A DNA stretch of 64,000 bases from contig JAENZN010000016.1 in the NCBI GenBank assembly GCA_016841245.1, forward strand, positions 1 through 64,000. Direction: 5' to 3'. A model generated the notes under the pieces. That model saw nothing but the letters and a program-made list of their open reading frames with translations. It was not told the DNA's origin and did not search any database. The translations under genes were made by a program, and so were the position numbers. The stretch's first letter is position 1. Each line of letters opens with the position of its first letter. The DNA is from Syntrophomonas sp. (GTDB taxonomy: Bacteria > Bacillota > Syntrophomonadia > Syntrophomonadales > Syntrophomonadaceae). Below are positions 1 through 9,471 of the stretch, in pieces.

Positions 1-1
1 G

Positions 2-244
2 ATCACCGGATTCACCCTTTACAATCCCAATCTTTTCATGGGACTGGGAGGCAGTATGGGTGGATTGATTGCAGTAAGAGTTATTCATTACATAATTACC
101 TGGCTTTTTGTCCTCTCAGTTCTGGCTCATGTATATCTGGATCTTTCCGAAGGAATTCCTGTATTAGTATCCATGTTTACAGGTAAAATTCCCAAGGGTT
201 TCCACGACAGTGCTCATGCTGATGATAAAAGTATAGGAGCCTGA
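2..244 (+). CDS. [NiFe]-hydrogenase b-type cytochrome subunit, C-terminal part
   Basis: The reading frame is open from the left edge and stops at 242-244, so only the last 80 residues are present. They contain a hydrophobic segment (YIITWLFVLSVLAHVYL) with histidines placed as in the haem-b cytochrome that anchors membrane-bound uptake-type [NiFe] hydrogenases, and a short polar tail. The family passes electrons between the hydrogenase small subunit and the quinone pool. The next gene is a hydrogenase maturation protease 12 bp downstream, which is the usual order (large subunit, cytochrome b, protease) and supports the call. The catalytic subunits should lie just left of the window. Assignment to the family is by recall of the C-terminal pattern and by context. 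Confidence 0.75.
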   Translation: MTGFTLYNPNLFMGLGGSMGGLIAVRVIHYIITWLFVLSVLAHVYLDLSEGIPVLVSMFTGKIPKGFHDSAHADDKSIGA

Positions 245-256
245 GGAGGCTGTTGA

Positions 257-724
257 TTGAGTAAAATTGCTATAGTAGGAATCGGCAATTTATTAATGCA
301 GGATGAAGGTGTAGGTATCCACGTTATAAACCATCTGGCAGAAATGAAATGCCTCCCGGAAGAAATTGATTTGATTGATGCAGGTGTGAACAGTTATGAC
401 ATGTTAGATATTTTTAGCAATTACGATATTTTGCTTATCATTGATGCCATGTCAGCTGGAGGAGAGCCTGGTACTATATATCGAGCACCTCTGGAAGAAC
501 TGAGTTTACAGCCTGACAGCAACATCACCTCTCTTCATGAGTTGCATTTTGTTGAGGCAGTTAGTATGGCCAAGCTAATGGGTTACGAACCTGAAATTAT
601 GGTATTTGGTATTGAACCGGAAGTTATGAGGATGGGAATGGAACTTACTCCTGGAATTCAATCAAAATTGCCCCGGGTAATTGAACTTATTCAGCGAGAT
701 ATAGAAAACATTATGGCCAGGTAA
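257..724 (+). CDS. Hydrogenase maturation protease (HyaD/HybD/HycI family)
   Basis: A 155-residue endopeptidase that would remove the C-terminal peptide of the [NiFe]-hydrogenase large subunit after nickel insertion. The N-terminus has the family signature GIGNLLMQDEGVG, carrying the acidic nickel-sensing residue, followed by IDA near residue 62 and LHELHF near residue 93, whose histidine completes the metal site. Length is typical (150-160 residues). The start is TTG, with a strong Shine-Dalgarno sequence (GAGGAGGC) at 243-250. It directly follows the cytochrome b gene and is probably co-transcribed with the hydrogenase structural genes. A strong hairpin terminator lies between it and hypF. 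Confidence 0.9.
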   Translation: MSKIAIVGIGNLLMQDEGVGIHVINHLAEMKCLPEEIDLIDAGVNSYDMLDIFSNYDILLIIDAMSAGGEPGTIYRAPLEELSLQPDSNITSLHELHFVEAVSMAKLMGYEPEIMVFGIEPEVMRMGMELTPGIQSKLPRVIELIQRDIENIMAR

Positions 725-811
725 TTGATCTTTAATACACAATGATGCATTAAGCTGGTTTAGATGCAGTATTAGTCCTATCGAATTTACCGGTCAATAA
801 ATGTCCATTCC

Positions 812-861
812 GGGTAGACTGGGAAGCGCCCCAGTCTGCCCGTTTGGATAGTTTTTTTTTG
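812..861 (+). terminator. Intrinsic terminator after the hydrogenase protease gene
   Basis: A 12-bp stem (GGGTAGACTGGG at 812-823 pairing with CCCAGTCTGCCC at 830-841, one G-U pair) is followed by a T run at 852-860. It separates the hydrogenase structural operon from hypFCDE. The rest of 725-919 shows nothing else recognisable. Confidence 0.85.
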
Positions 862-919
862 TTAGGATTTACATTAATAAGCTCCTTTTCGTAGAACAGA
901 TAATAAAGCAGGTATTTTT

Positions 920-3187
920 ATGCAAGTGAATAAATCGTGCTATAAAATTCAAATTAACGGTATAGTACAGGGGGTTGGATTTAGACCTCATGTTTTTAGA
1001 TTGGCATCCGAGCTGGGCTTAAGCGGATGGGTATTGAATTCCTCTTACGGGGTTTTCATCGAGATTGAGGGTACACCTGATAAATTAGATGAATTCGTGG
1101 GCAGAATCATCAAATCACCTCCTCCCCTGGCACTTATCAGAGAATATACCGTGGAGGAAATTGATCCTCCTGGTTATGAGGATTTTAACATTAAAGAAAG
1201 CAAAAACGACGATAGCCGGAATGTTATGATATCTCCGGATATTGCTACTTGCCCTGAATGCAGACGTGATGTATCAGACCCTGCTGATCGACGCTATTTA
1301 TACCCTTTTACCAATTGTACTAACTGTGGTCCTCGTTTTACTATAATCAAGGATGTACCCTATGATCGCGCCAAAACTACTATGGCATCTTTTCCTATGT
1401 GTCCCATCTGCCAGGCAGAATATGAAGATCCCTTGAACCGACGTTTTCATGCCCAACCCAATGCCTGTCCGGTATGCGGACCTCACCTAACCCTGTTCAA
1501 CCGCAGGCAGGAAATAGTACTTGAAAGTGTTAGTAATTTATTGAAAAAGGGCTCTATTATCGCCGTCAAAGGGTTGGGGGGATTTCATCTGGCTGCCGAT
1601 GCCCGGAATCGTGAAGCAGTAGCTCAGCTTAGACACCGTAAAAGGCGTGATGCCAAACCATTTGCGGTTATGACCAGAGATCTGGAAACAGCTCGCATGT
1701 ATTGTAAGATAAGCCCTGATGAGGAGCAGTTCTTAATCTCCCGCCAGGCACCAATAGTAGTTATGCAGACTCGTGAAAAAAATGGGCTTCCCGGAGATAT
1801 AATTCATCCCGGTCTAAACACCCTGGGGGTAATGTTGCCCTACACGCCTCTGCATTTTCTTTTATTTGATGATGATCTGAATATACTAATCCTGACCAGT
1901 GCTAATATAAGCGATGAACCCTTAATAATAAATAACGAAGACGCGATAGAAAAACTAAACGATGTGGCTGATTATTTCCTTATACATAATCGTGATATTT
2001 ATAACCCCTGTGATGACTCGGTAATAAATGTTACTCCTCAGGGAACTGCCCATTTTTTTCGGAGAGCCAGAGGTTATGTGCCCGGTGCGATTCAAATACC
2101 CACTTCCTCCCGACCGATACTGGCGGTGGGAAGTGAATTGAAAAACACTTTTTGTATGACCAGAGGTAATGAAGCTTATTTAAGTCAGCACTGGGGAGAC
2201 CTGAACCATTATAACAACTACTTAAATTTCCTTAATGGTATAGAAAGATTTAAAAATATGCTGGCAGTTCAGCCTGAAATAATAGTTCATGACCTTCATC
2301 CAGAATACCAGGCTACTCGCTGGGCTAAATCCCAAAAGGAGGTAGAACTGATTGGAGTACAACATCACCATGCTCACCTGGCTTCGGTAATGGCTGAACA
2401 CGACTTAGCGGGCGAAGTACTAGGACTTATCTGCGATGGCACCGGCTGGGGATGTGATGGGGCAGTGTGGGGATGTGAAGTTTTGAGAGGTGATTATCAA
2501 AACTTTTCTCGTCTAGGGCATTTAAAATATCTGCCCCTGGTAGGGGGTGATCTGAGCAGCAGACGACCATACCGTATGGCCTTCATATATCTGGTATCAG
2601 CCCTTGGTGATAAAGGAATTGAAGAAGCTGGAAAATTATTACCTAATTTGCAGCCTGTAGAAAGAGATTTAATCCTGCAGCGCCTTGATAGTCAGAGGGA
2701 AATATTTACTTCATCCTGCGGAAGGCTTTTTGATGCCGCAGGTGCAATACTGGGAATAAGTCCAATAAATCACTATGAAGGACAAGCCGCTATTGAACTT
2801 GAAGCCTGTGCAGACAGAAATGTCCATGGCATATATGAATACTCTATTGAGACCGATGCTGGTATGATAATAATGAACAGCTTGCCCATGTGGTTAGAAA
2901 TGATCCAAGATATTAATAAAAAGCTGCCGGCAGGTACCATAGCCGGAAAATTTCACACAACTATAAGTGATATGTTTCTTAAATCACTTATTAAAGCCAG
3001 AGAAAATACCGGATTGAATAGAGTCGTATTAAGCGGTGGTGTTTTTCATAACCAGATAATATTGTTAGAATTAATTCAAAGCTTAACCTGCAGTGGATTT
3101 GAAGTATACCAGCACCAGCAGGTTCCGCCTGGAGATGGTGGTATTTCGCTGGGGCAGGCAGTAATAGCAAGCGAGAGGGGAATGTAA
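920..3187 (+). CDS. hypF: Carbamoyltransferase HypF
   Basis: HypF converts carbamoyl phosphate and ATP to carbamoyl-adenylate and transfers the carbamoyl group to the C-terminal cysteine of HypE, the first step in making the CN ligands of the [NiFe] centre. All four expected regions are visible in 755 residues: an acylphosphatase domain (VQGVGFRPHVF, about 5-95), two C-x2-C-x18-C-x2-C zinc fingers (about 110-180), a YrdC-like domain (about 200-380), and a Kae1-like C-terminal domain with the HHHAH metal motif. The length is normal. The Shine-Dalgarno sequence is weak (AGCAGG). hypC starts 1 bp after its stop, so the hyp genes form one operon. hypA and hypB are not in the window. Confidence 0.97.
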   Translation: MQVNKSCYKIQINGIVQGVGFRPHVFRLASELGLSGWVLNSSYGVFIEIEGTPDKLDEFVGRIIKSPPPLALIREYTVEEIDPPGYEDFNIKESKNDDSRNVMISPDIATCPECRRDVSDPADRRYLYPFTNCTNCGPRFTIIKDVPYDRAKTTMASFPMCPICQAEYEDPLNRRFHAQPNACPVCGPHLTLFNRRQEIVLESVSNLLKKGSIIAVKGLGGFHLAADARNREAVAQLRHRKRRDAKPFAVMTRDLETARMYCKISPDEEQFLISRQAPIVVMQTREKNGLPGDIIHPGLNTLGVMLPYTPLHFLLFDDDLNILILTSANISDEPLIINNEDAIEKLNDVADYFLIHNRDIYNPCDDSVINVTPQGTAHFFRRARGYVPGAIQIPTSSRPILAVGSELKNTFCMTRGNEAYLSQHWGDLNHYNNYLNFLNGIERFKNMLAVQPEIIVHDLHPEYQATRWAKSQKEVELIGVQHHHAHLASVMAEHDLAGEVLGLICDGTGWGCDGAVWGCEVLRGDYQNFSRLGHLKYLPLVGGDLSSRRPYRMAFIYLVSALGDKGIEEAGKLLPNLQPVERDLILQRLDSQREIFTSSCGRLFDAAGAILGISPINHYEGQAAIELEACADRNVHGIYEYSIETDAGMIIMNSLPMWLEMIQDINKKLPAGTIAGKFHTTISDMFLKSLIKARENTGLNRVVLSGGVFHNQIILLELIQSLTCSGFEVYQHQQVPPGDGGISLGQAVIASERGM

Positions 3188-3188
3188 T

Positions 3189-3431
3189 ATGTGTCTTGGT
3201 GTACCTGGTAGAATAATATCCATATCAGAAAATAATACCGCAGTGGTCGATGTAAATGCCAATCAGATAGAAATAAGTATAGTATTAACTCCTGATGCCC
3301 AAATGGGACAGTGGGTCCTGGTACATGCTGGTTTTGCCATGCAGATTATGGACGAAAATGAAGCCGAAGAGTCGTTGGCTTTGATGTTGGAGTTACAGAA
3401 GATCAGGGAGACCTTTTCATATGAACAATAA
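3189..3431 (+). CDS. hypC: Hydrogenase assembly chaperone HypC
   Basis: An 80-residue chaperone that, with HypD, carries the Fe(CN)2CO fragment to the hydrogenase large-subunit precursor. The protein begins MCLGVPGRI; Cys2 is the invariant residue that binds the iron fragment and HypD after methionine removal. It starts 1 bp after the hypF stop, and its last 11 bp overlap the start of hypD, so the genes are probably translationally coupled. Confidence 0.97.
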   Translation: MCLGVPGRIISISENNTAVVDVNANQIEISIVLTPDAQMGQWVLVHAGFAMQIMDENEAEESLALMLELQKIRETFSYEQ

Positions 3432-4503
3432 TAAAGCTATCATGCAGGACATGATAAGAGAAATCCAGACCGAGACTCAGAGTATTTCTATGATGGAGGT
3501 ATGTGGAACTCATACTATGGCTATCGCTAAAAGCGGTATCAGAGATCTGCTGCCAGATAACATTAAGCTTATTTCTGGACCCGGATGTCCGGTGTGTGTA
3601 ACTGCTCAGGGAGATATTGATGCAGTAATTGAGCTGGTAAATCAGCAGGATCTTATTCTGGCTACCTTCGGGGATATGATGAGAGTACCTGGTACCAGCT
3701 CTTCACTGCAGGAAGCCAGAGGAAAAGGCGCGGACATCCGAGTTGTCTATTCCCCTATGGACGCGGTAGAAATGGCCAGCAATTACCCTACCCGGAAAGT
3801 GGTTTTTTTGGGCATAGGTTTTGAGACTACTGCTCCAACTGTTGGAGCTAGCATCGAGGCAGCCCGGGCTATGCAGGTAAAGAATTATTTCGTTCTTTCC
3901 CTGCACAAACTGGTACCCCCGGCTCTGGAAGTCATATTTTCCGATCCTGACATCAAGGTAGATGCCCTTATTTGCCCGGGGCATGTTTCACTGGTCATAG
4001 GTTTAAACCCCTATCGGGAACTGGCTGAAAAATATCACAAGCCCTGTGTTATAACTGGCTTTGATGATGAAGATATATTACAGGGTATACTTATGATACT
4101 ACTGCAATTCAAACAGAACCAGGCCCGGGCCGAAATACAATATCGCCGGGCAGTAAAAGAAAAAGGGAATCCAGTAGCACAAAGTGTATTAAAACGTGTT
4201 TTCAAAGAAGTGGATACCCGTTGGCGCGGTTTGGGGCAAATACCCGGCAGCGGTCTGGAAATAAGTGATGAGTACAGCGATTATAATGCCCGCTATAAAT
4301 TTGCTATACCAGATATCGAGGATATCCCTATCAAAGGATGTTCCTGCGGAGAAATATTGACCGGCAAAATATCTCCTCATGACTGTCCTTTATTTGGCAG
4401 CGCATGCAATCCATTAAATCCTATCGGTCCCTGCATGGTTTCTCACGAGGGTGCCTGTGCCGCTTATTATAGATATACTCCACTGAGAGGAGAAATTGAA
4501 TGA
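3421..4503 (+). CDS. hypD: Hydrogenase maturation factor HypD
   Basis: HypD is the iron-sulfur scaffold on which cyanide and CO are attached to iron. The 360-residue protein has the family motifs CGTHTM, GPGCPVCVT and a C-terminal cysteine-rich region (CSCGEIL, then DCPLFGSAC and GPCMVSHEGAC) that ligates the [4Fe-4S] cluster and supplies redox cysteines. The start overlaps hypC by 11 bp, and the stop overlaps the hypE start (ATGA), which indicates tight coupling. Length and motif order match the family. Confidence 0.97.
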   Translation: MNNNKAIMQDMIREIQTETQSISMMEVCGTHTMAIAKSGIRDLLPDNIKLISGPGCPVCVTAQGDIDAVIELVNQQDLILATFGDMMRVPGTSSSLQEARGKGADIRVVYSPMDAVEMASNYPTRKVVFLGIGFETTAPTVGASIEAARAMQVKNYFVLSLHKLVPPALEVIFSDPDIKVDALICPGHVSLVIGLNPYRELAEKYHKPCVITGFDDEDILQGILMILLQFKQNQARAEIQYRRAVKEKGNPVAQSVLKRVFKEVDTRWRGLGQIPGSGLEISDEYSDYNARYKFAIPDIEDIPIKGCSCGEILTGKISPHDCPLFGSACNPLNPIGPCMVSHEGACAAYYRYTPLRGEIE

Positions 4504-5510
4504 AAACAGATAGAATATTAATGGCTCACGGAAGCGGCGGCTTAATGAGCCAGCAACTGATAGATGAAGTATTTAAAAAAGCCTGGCATAATCCCTATCT
4601 TGATCCTATGATGGATGGTGCTCTTCTAGAACTCCCTCCGGGCAAATTGGTAATGTCGACTGATTCTTTCGTAATCACCCCCATATTTTTCCCAGGTGGA
4701 AATATAGGCAAACTTTCTGTTTGCGGCACGGTAAATGACCTCCTGGCATGCGGTGCCAGGCCCTTATATTTATCTACTGCTTTCATAATTGAGGAAGGTC
4801 TTCCTTTAGCCGATTTGAAAAAAATAGTACTATCTATGGCTGAAACTGCAAAGCAAGCAGGTGTAAAACTGGTTACGGGCGATACCAAAGTAGTAGAAAA
4901 AGGAAGTGCCGATGGTATATTCATTAATACTACCGGGGTAGGCATAATAAGTACTGGTATCGAATACCGCCCGGATAGAATTACCAGCAGCAGCCATATT
5001 ATTGTTACAGGTTATATGGGAGACCATGGACTTTCCATATTAGCTCAGAGAGAAGGTTTGAGTTTTGGAACCCCGGCGGTAAGCGACTGTGCACCGCTTA
5101 CAAAAATCGGGGCAACTCTGGCCCAGTATGGTGATAAGATCAAATGTATGCGTGACCCTACCCGAGGCGGACTAGCTACAGTTTTAAATGAACTGGCCCA
5201 GCAATCTGGACTGGGAATCCTGGTTCAGGAAGAAAAAATACCTGTTTCTCCAGTTGTACAGGGAGCCTGTGACATGCTGGGGTTAGATCCCCTCTATATG
5301 GCCAATGAGGGCAAAATGGTGATAGTGGTGGAAGCTGACATCTCGACCCAGGTGTTGAACGACCTCAGATTATTGGATGAAGCCAGAGAAACAGCTATTA
5401 TAGGAGAAGTAATAAAAGAGCCGGCCGGAATGGTATTAATTGAAACCAGTTTAGGTGCTAAACGCATTCTGGGCATGTTGGAGGGAGAACACGTACCCCG
5501 CATATGTTAG
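4500..5510 (+). CDS. hypE: Carbamoyl dehydratase HypE
   Basis: HypE receives the carbamoyl group from HypF and dehydrates it in an ATP-dependent step to a thiocyanate, which is passed to HypC-HypD. The 336-residue protein starts with the family pattern AHGSGG and ends in PRIC, the invariant C-terminal cysteine that carries the carbamoyl/cyano group. The AIRS-type ATP-binding motif STDSF is present. It is the last gene of the hyp cluster and is followed by a terminator. Confidence 0.97.
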   Translation: MKTDRILMAHGSGGLMSQQLIDEVFKKAWHNPYLDPMMDGALLELPPGKLVMSTDSFVITPIFFPGGNIGKLSVCGTVNDLLACGARPLYLSTAFIIEEGLPLADLKKIVLSMAETAKQAGVKLVTGDTKVVEKGSADGIFINTTGVGIISTGIEYRPDRITSSSHIIVTGYMGDHGLSILAQREGLSFGTPAVSDCAPLTKIGATLAQYGDKIKCMRDPTRGGLATVLNELAQQSGLGILVQEEKIPVSPVVQGACDMLGLDPLYMANEGKMVIVVEADISTQVLNDLRLLDEARETAIIGEVIKEPAGMVLIETSLGAKRILGMLEGEHVPRIC

Positions 5511-5539
5511 CTGTTCGAAGCAGAGACATGATAGTTTTT

Positions 5540-5564
5540 ACCGCCACCTAGGCGGTTTTTTTCT
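5540..5564 (+). terminator. Intrinsic terminator of the hyp operon
   Basis: A 6-bp stem (ACCGCC at 5540-5545, GGCGGT at 5551-5556) with a 5-base loop runs straight into a T tract, 30 bp after the hypE stop. The remaining 200 bp before the kinase gene is AT-rich and shows no other clear signal. Confidence 0.85.
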
Positions 5565-5774
5565 GTTCTATAAATTTTTCTGCTGCTGATTCGGCATAAT
5601 TATCTATAAGATCCTTTATCATGGATTGAACAATAACCTGGGGAAAACTATTACTTCATGTAAATTTATTTGTCTTTTTTTGTAATTACGGGTAAGATAA
5701 TATTGATAGATGTCGAATGCCGGTACACATATCGTCTAGATTCTTAAATAATAGTCTAATTTCTAGGGGGATTA

Positions 5775-8700
5775 GTGGTGGAAAAACCTGCCGGAAATAA
5801 ACATAACCAGCCAGAGATAGAATTTTCTGATAATTTTAAAATAGGCAGTTGCCAACCTGTAATTCCAGACACTTATCGCCAGGTCATGGATATGCAAAGG
5901 GATTTAATCTGCTGTTTTGAAGCTGATTTGAGCCTTCTATATGCAAATCCAGCCTTCTGTAGTTTCTATGATAATGACGAGAACAATATTCTAAACGTTT
6001 CATTTATAGGTTACTTTCCTCTCCAAACCCAAGAATTAGTTAGAACTAAACTCGAAAGACTGCAAAATGTACATGCTGAAATTAGTTTCAAAACATCTGC
6101 ATTAGATAGTATGGGTAAACCGCGATTTCTATTGTGGATATGTCATTATATCAGTTCGAATGTTATACAAGCTTCAGCTCGTGATATTACCGAGTTAAGC
6201 AATTTAGACGAGGTTAGGCAAAATTCGGTTATCGATAAGCATCGGTTAAACAGTGTAAATATTTTGAATAACCTTCCGTTCATGGTATGGGCTTTAGATG
6301 AAAATTGTAATATAGTCTTTTTGAACCGGGTATGCCATAAACTAACTGGATACACCAGCGAAGAAGCTGTAGTTGATAACAGTATATTCAAGCAAATGTT
6401 TCCAGATGAGAAGGACCAGGAGAAATATTGGCAGAAGATAAAAAATACCCGGTCTATGATCGAATGGACCGCCAGCATCAGATGTAAAAATGGAAGTTCA
6501 AAATGGATTTCCTGTTTAGATATCGGCAATTTTCTTAATATTGAACAATGGAAGTACGTTCTAGTAGGCATAGATAGAACCGATAAAATCAAAACTGAGC
6601 TGGCTCTAAAAGAAAGTGAGCATCATTACCGTTCATTGTTTTCAAGTATCCAGGCCGGTCTTATCCTTTGTCGGGAGACACAAGGAGCAGATGAGAATAT
6701 CGATTATATTCTTATCGACCATAATACTGCAGTAGAACAGATGCTCTCTAAAACCAAACTTGATTTACAGGATAAATCAGTGTATGAATTATTTCCTAAT
6801 ATAGTTGACAATTGGGATAAAACCTGCGAGCGTATAAAAACTCATGGTATTCAAGAACGTTTCCAATATTACTATCATCCCCGCCAACAAATACTGGAAT
6901 TCATCCTCTTTTCACCTGCACCAGGTGAATTTGCGGCCTTTTTTAATGATATCACCGATATTTTAAATACCCGGGAAGAATTATGTAATCAACTGGAGTT
7001 CATGCAAACTCTCATCGATACTATACCCAATCCTATATTCTATAAAGATAAAGCAGGGCGCTTTATCAACTGCAATAAGGCATTTGAGATGTATGTGGGT
7101 ATGGGTAAAGAACAAATACTTAACCAGAATATAAGTATTCTGGAATCCTATCTGGAACCAAGAGATATTGATGATATACTAACCATAGAGGAAAACTTGA
7201 TGAATTTCCCCCACCACGTGCACCATGAATATAGCTTCAAACATGCTGATGGCAATACTCTGGACTTAATAATAAACCGGGCCGCATTCTTTGATAACGC
7301 AGGTAAGTTTGCAGGCATTGTAGGGGTATTGACCAATATCTCCGAGAAAAGAAAAATGGAGCGTAAACTTGAAAAACAGCTTCATTTTCAGCAGTTCCTT
7401 ACCGATATAATACCTGCACCTATTTTCTTCTTAAATCCAAGAGGACACTACTTCAAATGCAACCGGGCTTTTGAGGACTATACTGGGAAAACTCGAGAGG
7501 AGATAATTGGTCAGGCTGCAGCAGAGCTGCCAGAATGTGTTGATCTCTGGGAATATTATCTGTCCGGGCATATAGATGAAGATATTTTAACACAAACCTC
7601 CGGGGGTAAGTATTTTACCAAGTTTTATCATATTGATGGTAGTACTCGGGATGTAATAATCAACCGGGCTATATACCGCAATACTGATGGAGTACCGGCG
7701 GGACTAGCCGGTATAATTCTTGATATAACCGCACAGCGCAATGCAGAAAGAAAGCTTACCGAACAAGTAAAATTTTTGGGAACTCTTATTGAAACTATAC
7801 CCAATCCTGTATATTATAGAGATCTGGATGGCAGGCTTATTGAATGCAACCGGGCTTATGCCGAACTCCTGGGTCAACCGAAAGAAAACCTTATCGGCAC
7901 CCAGCATTTCGACATGTATAGCAGAGAACAGTCCGAAGAATTCCATAAATCAGACCTCGCTCTCATAGAAAGCGGTACCAGCAAACTCAGCTATGATAGT
8001 GTAGTAGAACTTGTTGATGGCAGAAAAGTCGACTTACTCATTCACAAGACCATTCTGTTTGATAATGAAGGTAATCCCAACGGTTTGTTGGGAGCCCTGA
8101 CCGACTTAACCGAACACCGGGAAATGCAGCGCACTATGGCGAGGTTGGACCAGTATCGTATTATCGGTGAAATGGCGGCTGCTATAGGGCATGAGGTAAG
8201 AAATCCCATGACAACCGTAAGAGGTTTTCTGCAGCTATTAAACGAAAGTGATGACTTTTTAGGAAACAAAGAATACTTTGACCTTATGATCGAAGAAATT
8301 GATCGGGCTAACTCCATAATAACTGACTTTCTCTCACTCGGGAAAAACCTGCATACCGAGTTGAAACCGGAAAACCTAAACCAGATAATTGAAAATTCCT
8401 TTTTGATACTCTCAGCAGAGGCCAAAAAGTATGATCATGTTATGAATATGACTCTGGAAGAAGTCCCCTTGATCCCACTTGATTGCAAACAGATAAGGCA
8501 GTTGATTTTTAATCTGGCGCGGAATGGTCTGGAAGCGATGGCTTCTCCCGGCACCCTTACCATAAGCACTTGCCAGACCAATGATGAAATTGTCTTATCC
8601 ATTCAGGATCAGGGCAGTGGTATTGATCAAACCATATTGGAGAAACTGGGCAAGCCATTCGTAACCACGAAAGAAAAAGGTACAGGTCTGGGCCTGGCGG

Positions 8701-8831
8701 TTTGTTATAGTATAGTAGAACGTCATGGTGCTCAGTTGGAAGTAGAAACTACTAATAATGGCACTATCTTCTATGTTAAATTCCCTATCCCCAGGGATAA
8801 AGGCCAATACGATAAAGATAAGCCCCTCTAA
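5775..8831 (+). CDS. Soluble multi-PAS sensor histidine kinase
   Basis: A 1018-residue cytoplasmic kinase without membrane segments. About six PAS-type domains occupy residues 35-780; the last three (about 410-530, 535-655, 660-780) resemble each other closely, each starting like TLIDTIPNPIFYKDKAGRF, and look like tandem duplications. A HisKA domain follows with phospho-acceptor His806 in GHEVRNPMTTVRGF, then an HATPase domain with the N box (NLARNGLEAM), DQGSGI and GTGLGLAV. The class resembles KinA/KinE-like kinases of Bacilli and Clostridia, some of which feed the sporulation phosphorelay; that role is inference. No response regulator is adjacent. The start is GTG at 5775 or 5778, both served by AGGGGG. 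Confidence 0.92.
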   Translation: MVEKPAGNKHNQPEIEFSDNFKIGSCQPVIPDTYRQVMDMQRDLICCFEADLSLLYANPAFCSFYDNDENNILNVSFIGYFPLQTQELVRTKLERLQNVHAEISFKTSALDSMGKPRFLLWICHYISSNVIQASARDITELSNLDEVRQNSVIDKHRLNSVNILNNLPFMVWALDENCNIVFLNRVCHKLTGYTSEEAVVDNSIFKQMFPDEKDQEKYWQKIKNTRSMIEWTASIRCKNGSSKWISCLDIGNFLNIEQWKYVLVGIDRTDKIKTELALKESEHHYRSLFSSIQAGLILCRETQGADENIDYILIDHNTAVEQMLSKTKLDLQDKSVYELFPNIVDNWDKTCERIKTHGIQERFQYYYHPRQQILEFILFSPAPGEFAAFFNDITDILNTREELCNQLEFMQTLIDTIPNPIFYKDKAGRFINCNKAFEMYVGMGKEQILNQNISILESYLEPRDIDDILTIEENLMNFPHHVHHEYSFKHADGNTLDLIINRAAFFDNAGKFAGIVGVLTNISEKRKMERKLEKQLHFQQFLTDIIPAPIFFLNPRGHYFKCNRAFEDYTGKTREEIIGQAAAELPECVDLWEYYLSGHIDEDILTQTSGGKYFTKFYHIDGSTRDVIINRAIYRNTDGVPAGLAGIILDITAQRNAERKLTEQVKFLGTLIETIPNPVYYRDLDGRLIECNRAYAELLGQPKENLIGTQHFDMYSREQSEEFHKSDLALIESGTSKLSYDSVVELVDGRKVDLLIHKTILFDNEGNPNGLLGALTDLTEHREMQRTMARLDQYRIIGEMAAAIGHEVRNPMTTVRGFLQLLNESDDFLGNKEYFDLMIEEIDRANSIITDFLSLGKNLHTELKPENLNQIIENSFLILSAEAKKYDHVMNMTLEEVPLIPLDCKQIRQLIFNLARNGLEAMASPGTLTISTCQTNDEIVLSIQDQGSGIDQTILEKLGKPFVTTKEKGTGLGLAVCYSIVERHGAQLEVETTNNGTIFYVKFPIPRDKGQYDKDKPL

Positions 8832-8845
8832 AGCTGATGGAGTGT

Positions 8846-9208
8846 TTAGCAATCAAGTAACTCGGGTGGGATCATTATGAAATTTTCGTTTATTTCATAT
8901 TCACAAATGGTATGACCCCGACTGTCATCCCAATCTTTCCAATCTTCATCCAGATCTTCCTTATACTGCAGGGAAAACATACAATCTTCATTACCTATCT
9001 GCCTGAATTCTGAAAGGATGATATCTATTAAGATTAGTGCGGTTTTAGGATCAGGTACGGGGTAGCGGCTTATCCTGGCTTCAGTGCTGAACATACTGGC
9101 AAATATCATCAATTGATAATATTTTTTTACCGGCCTTAGTTCCTTGCATATTTCACCTTCCAACTGGCTGGCCAGTACTCTAAGTTTTGAATCGTCCCTG
9201 GAATCCAT
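8846..9208 (-). CDS. Uncharacterised 120-residue protein
   Basis: I do not recognise this protein. The frame extends upstream to a TTG at 9235, but an AGGGGGG Shine-Dalgarno sequence lies 8 bases before the ATG at 9208, so that start is chosen. It is soluble, mostly helical in the first half, acidic in the second half, and ends in Cys. The product begins MDSRDDSKLRVLASQLEGE. It converges with the histidine kinase gene (15 bp between stops). No partner gene is evident. Confidence 0.7.
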   Translation of the reverse strand: MDSRDDSKLRVLASQLEGEICKELRPVKKYYQLMIFASMFSTEARISRYPVPDPKTALILIDIILSEFRQIGNEDCMFSLQYKEDLDEDWKDWDDSRGHTICEYEINENFIMIPPELLDC

Positions 9209-9471
9209 ACGTGATACCCCCCTGTTTGTAAACAAATTACTCTTATTGAATTATATGCGCTTAGCAGATCATATATATTTATTCAAACTCTTTTCCATAT
9301 CATAATTTAATTCTTGCTAAGGACTATCCATTACTATATTAGCTATTTATTTACAAATGCTTTTAATTTAAATCACTTGAATGTATCCAAGTTTGCAATT
9401 ATCATTAGTTTGTAGAAGCACCATCGGCAAACAAAAACAATTTAATCAATAACATGGAGGGCAACTGTCTT

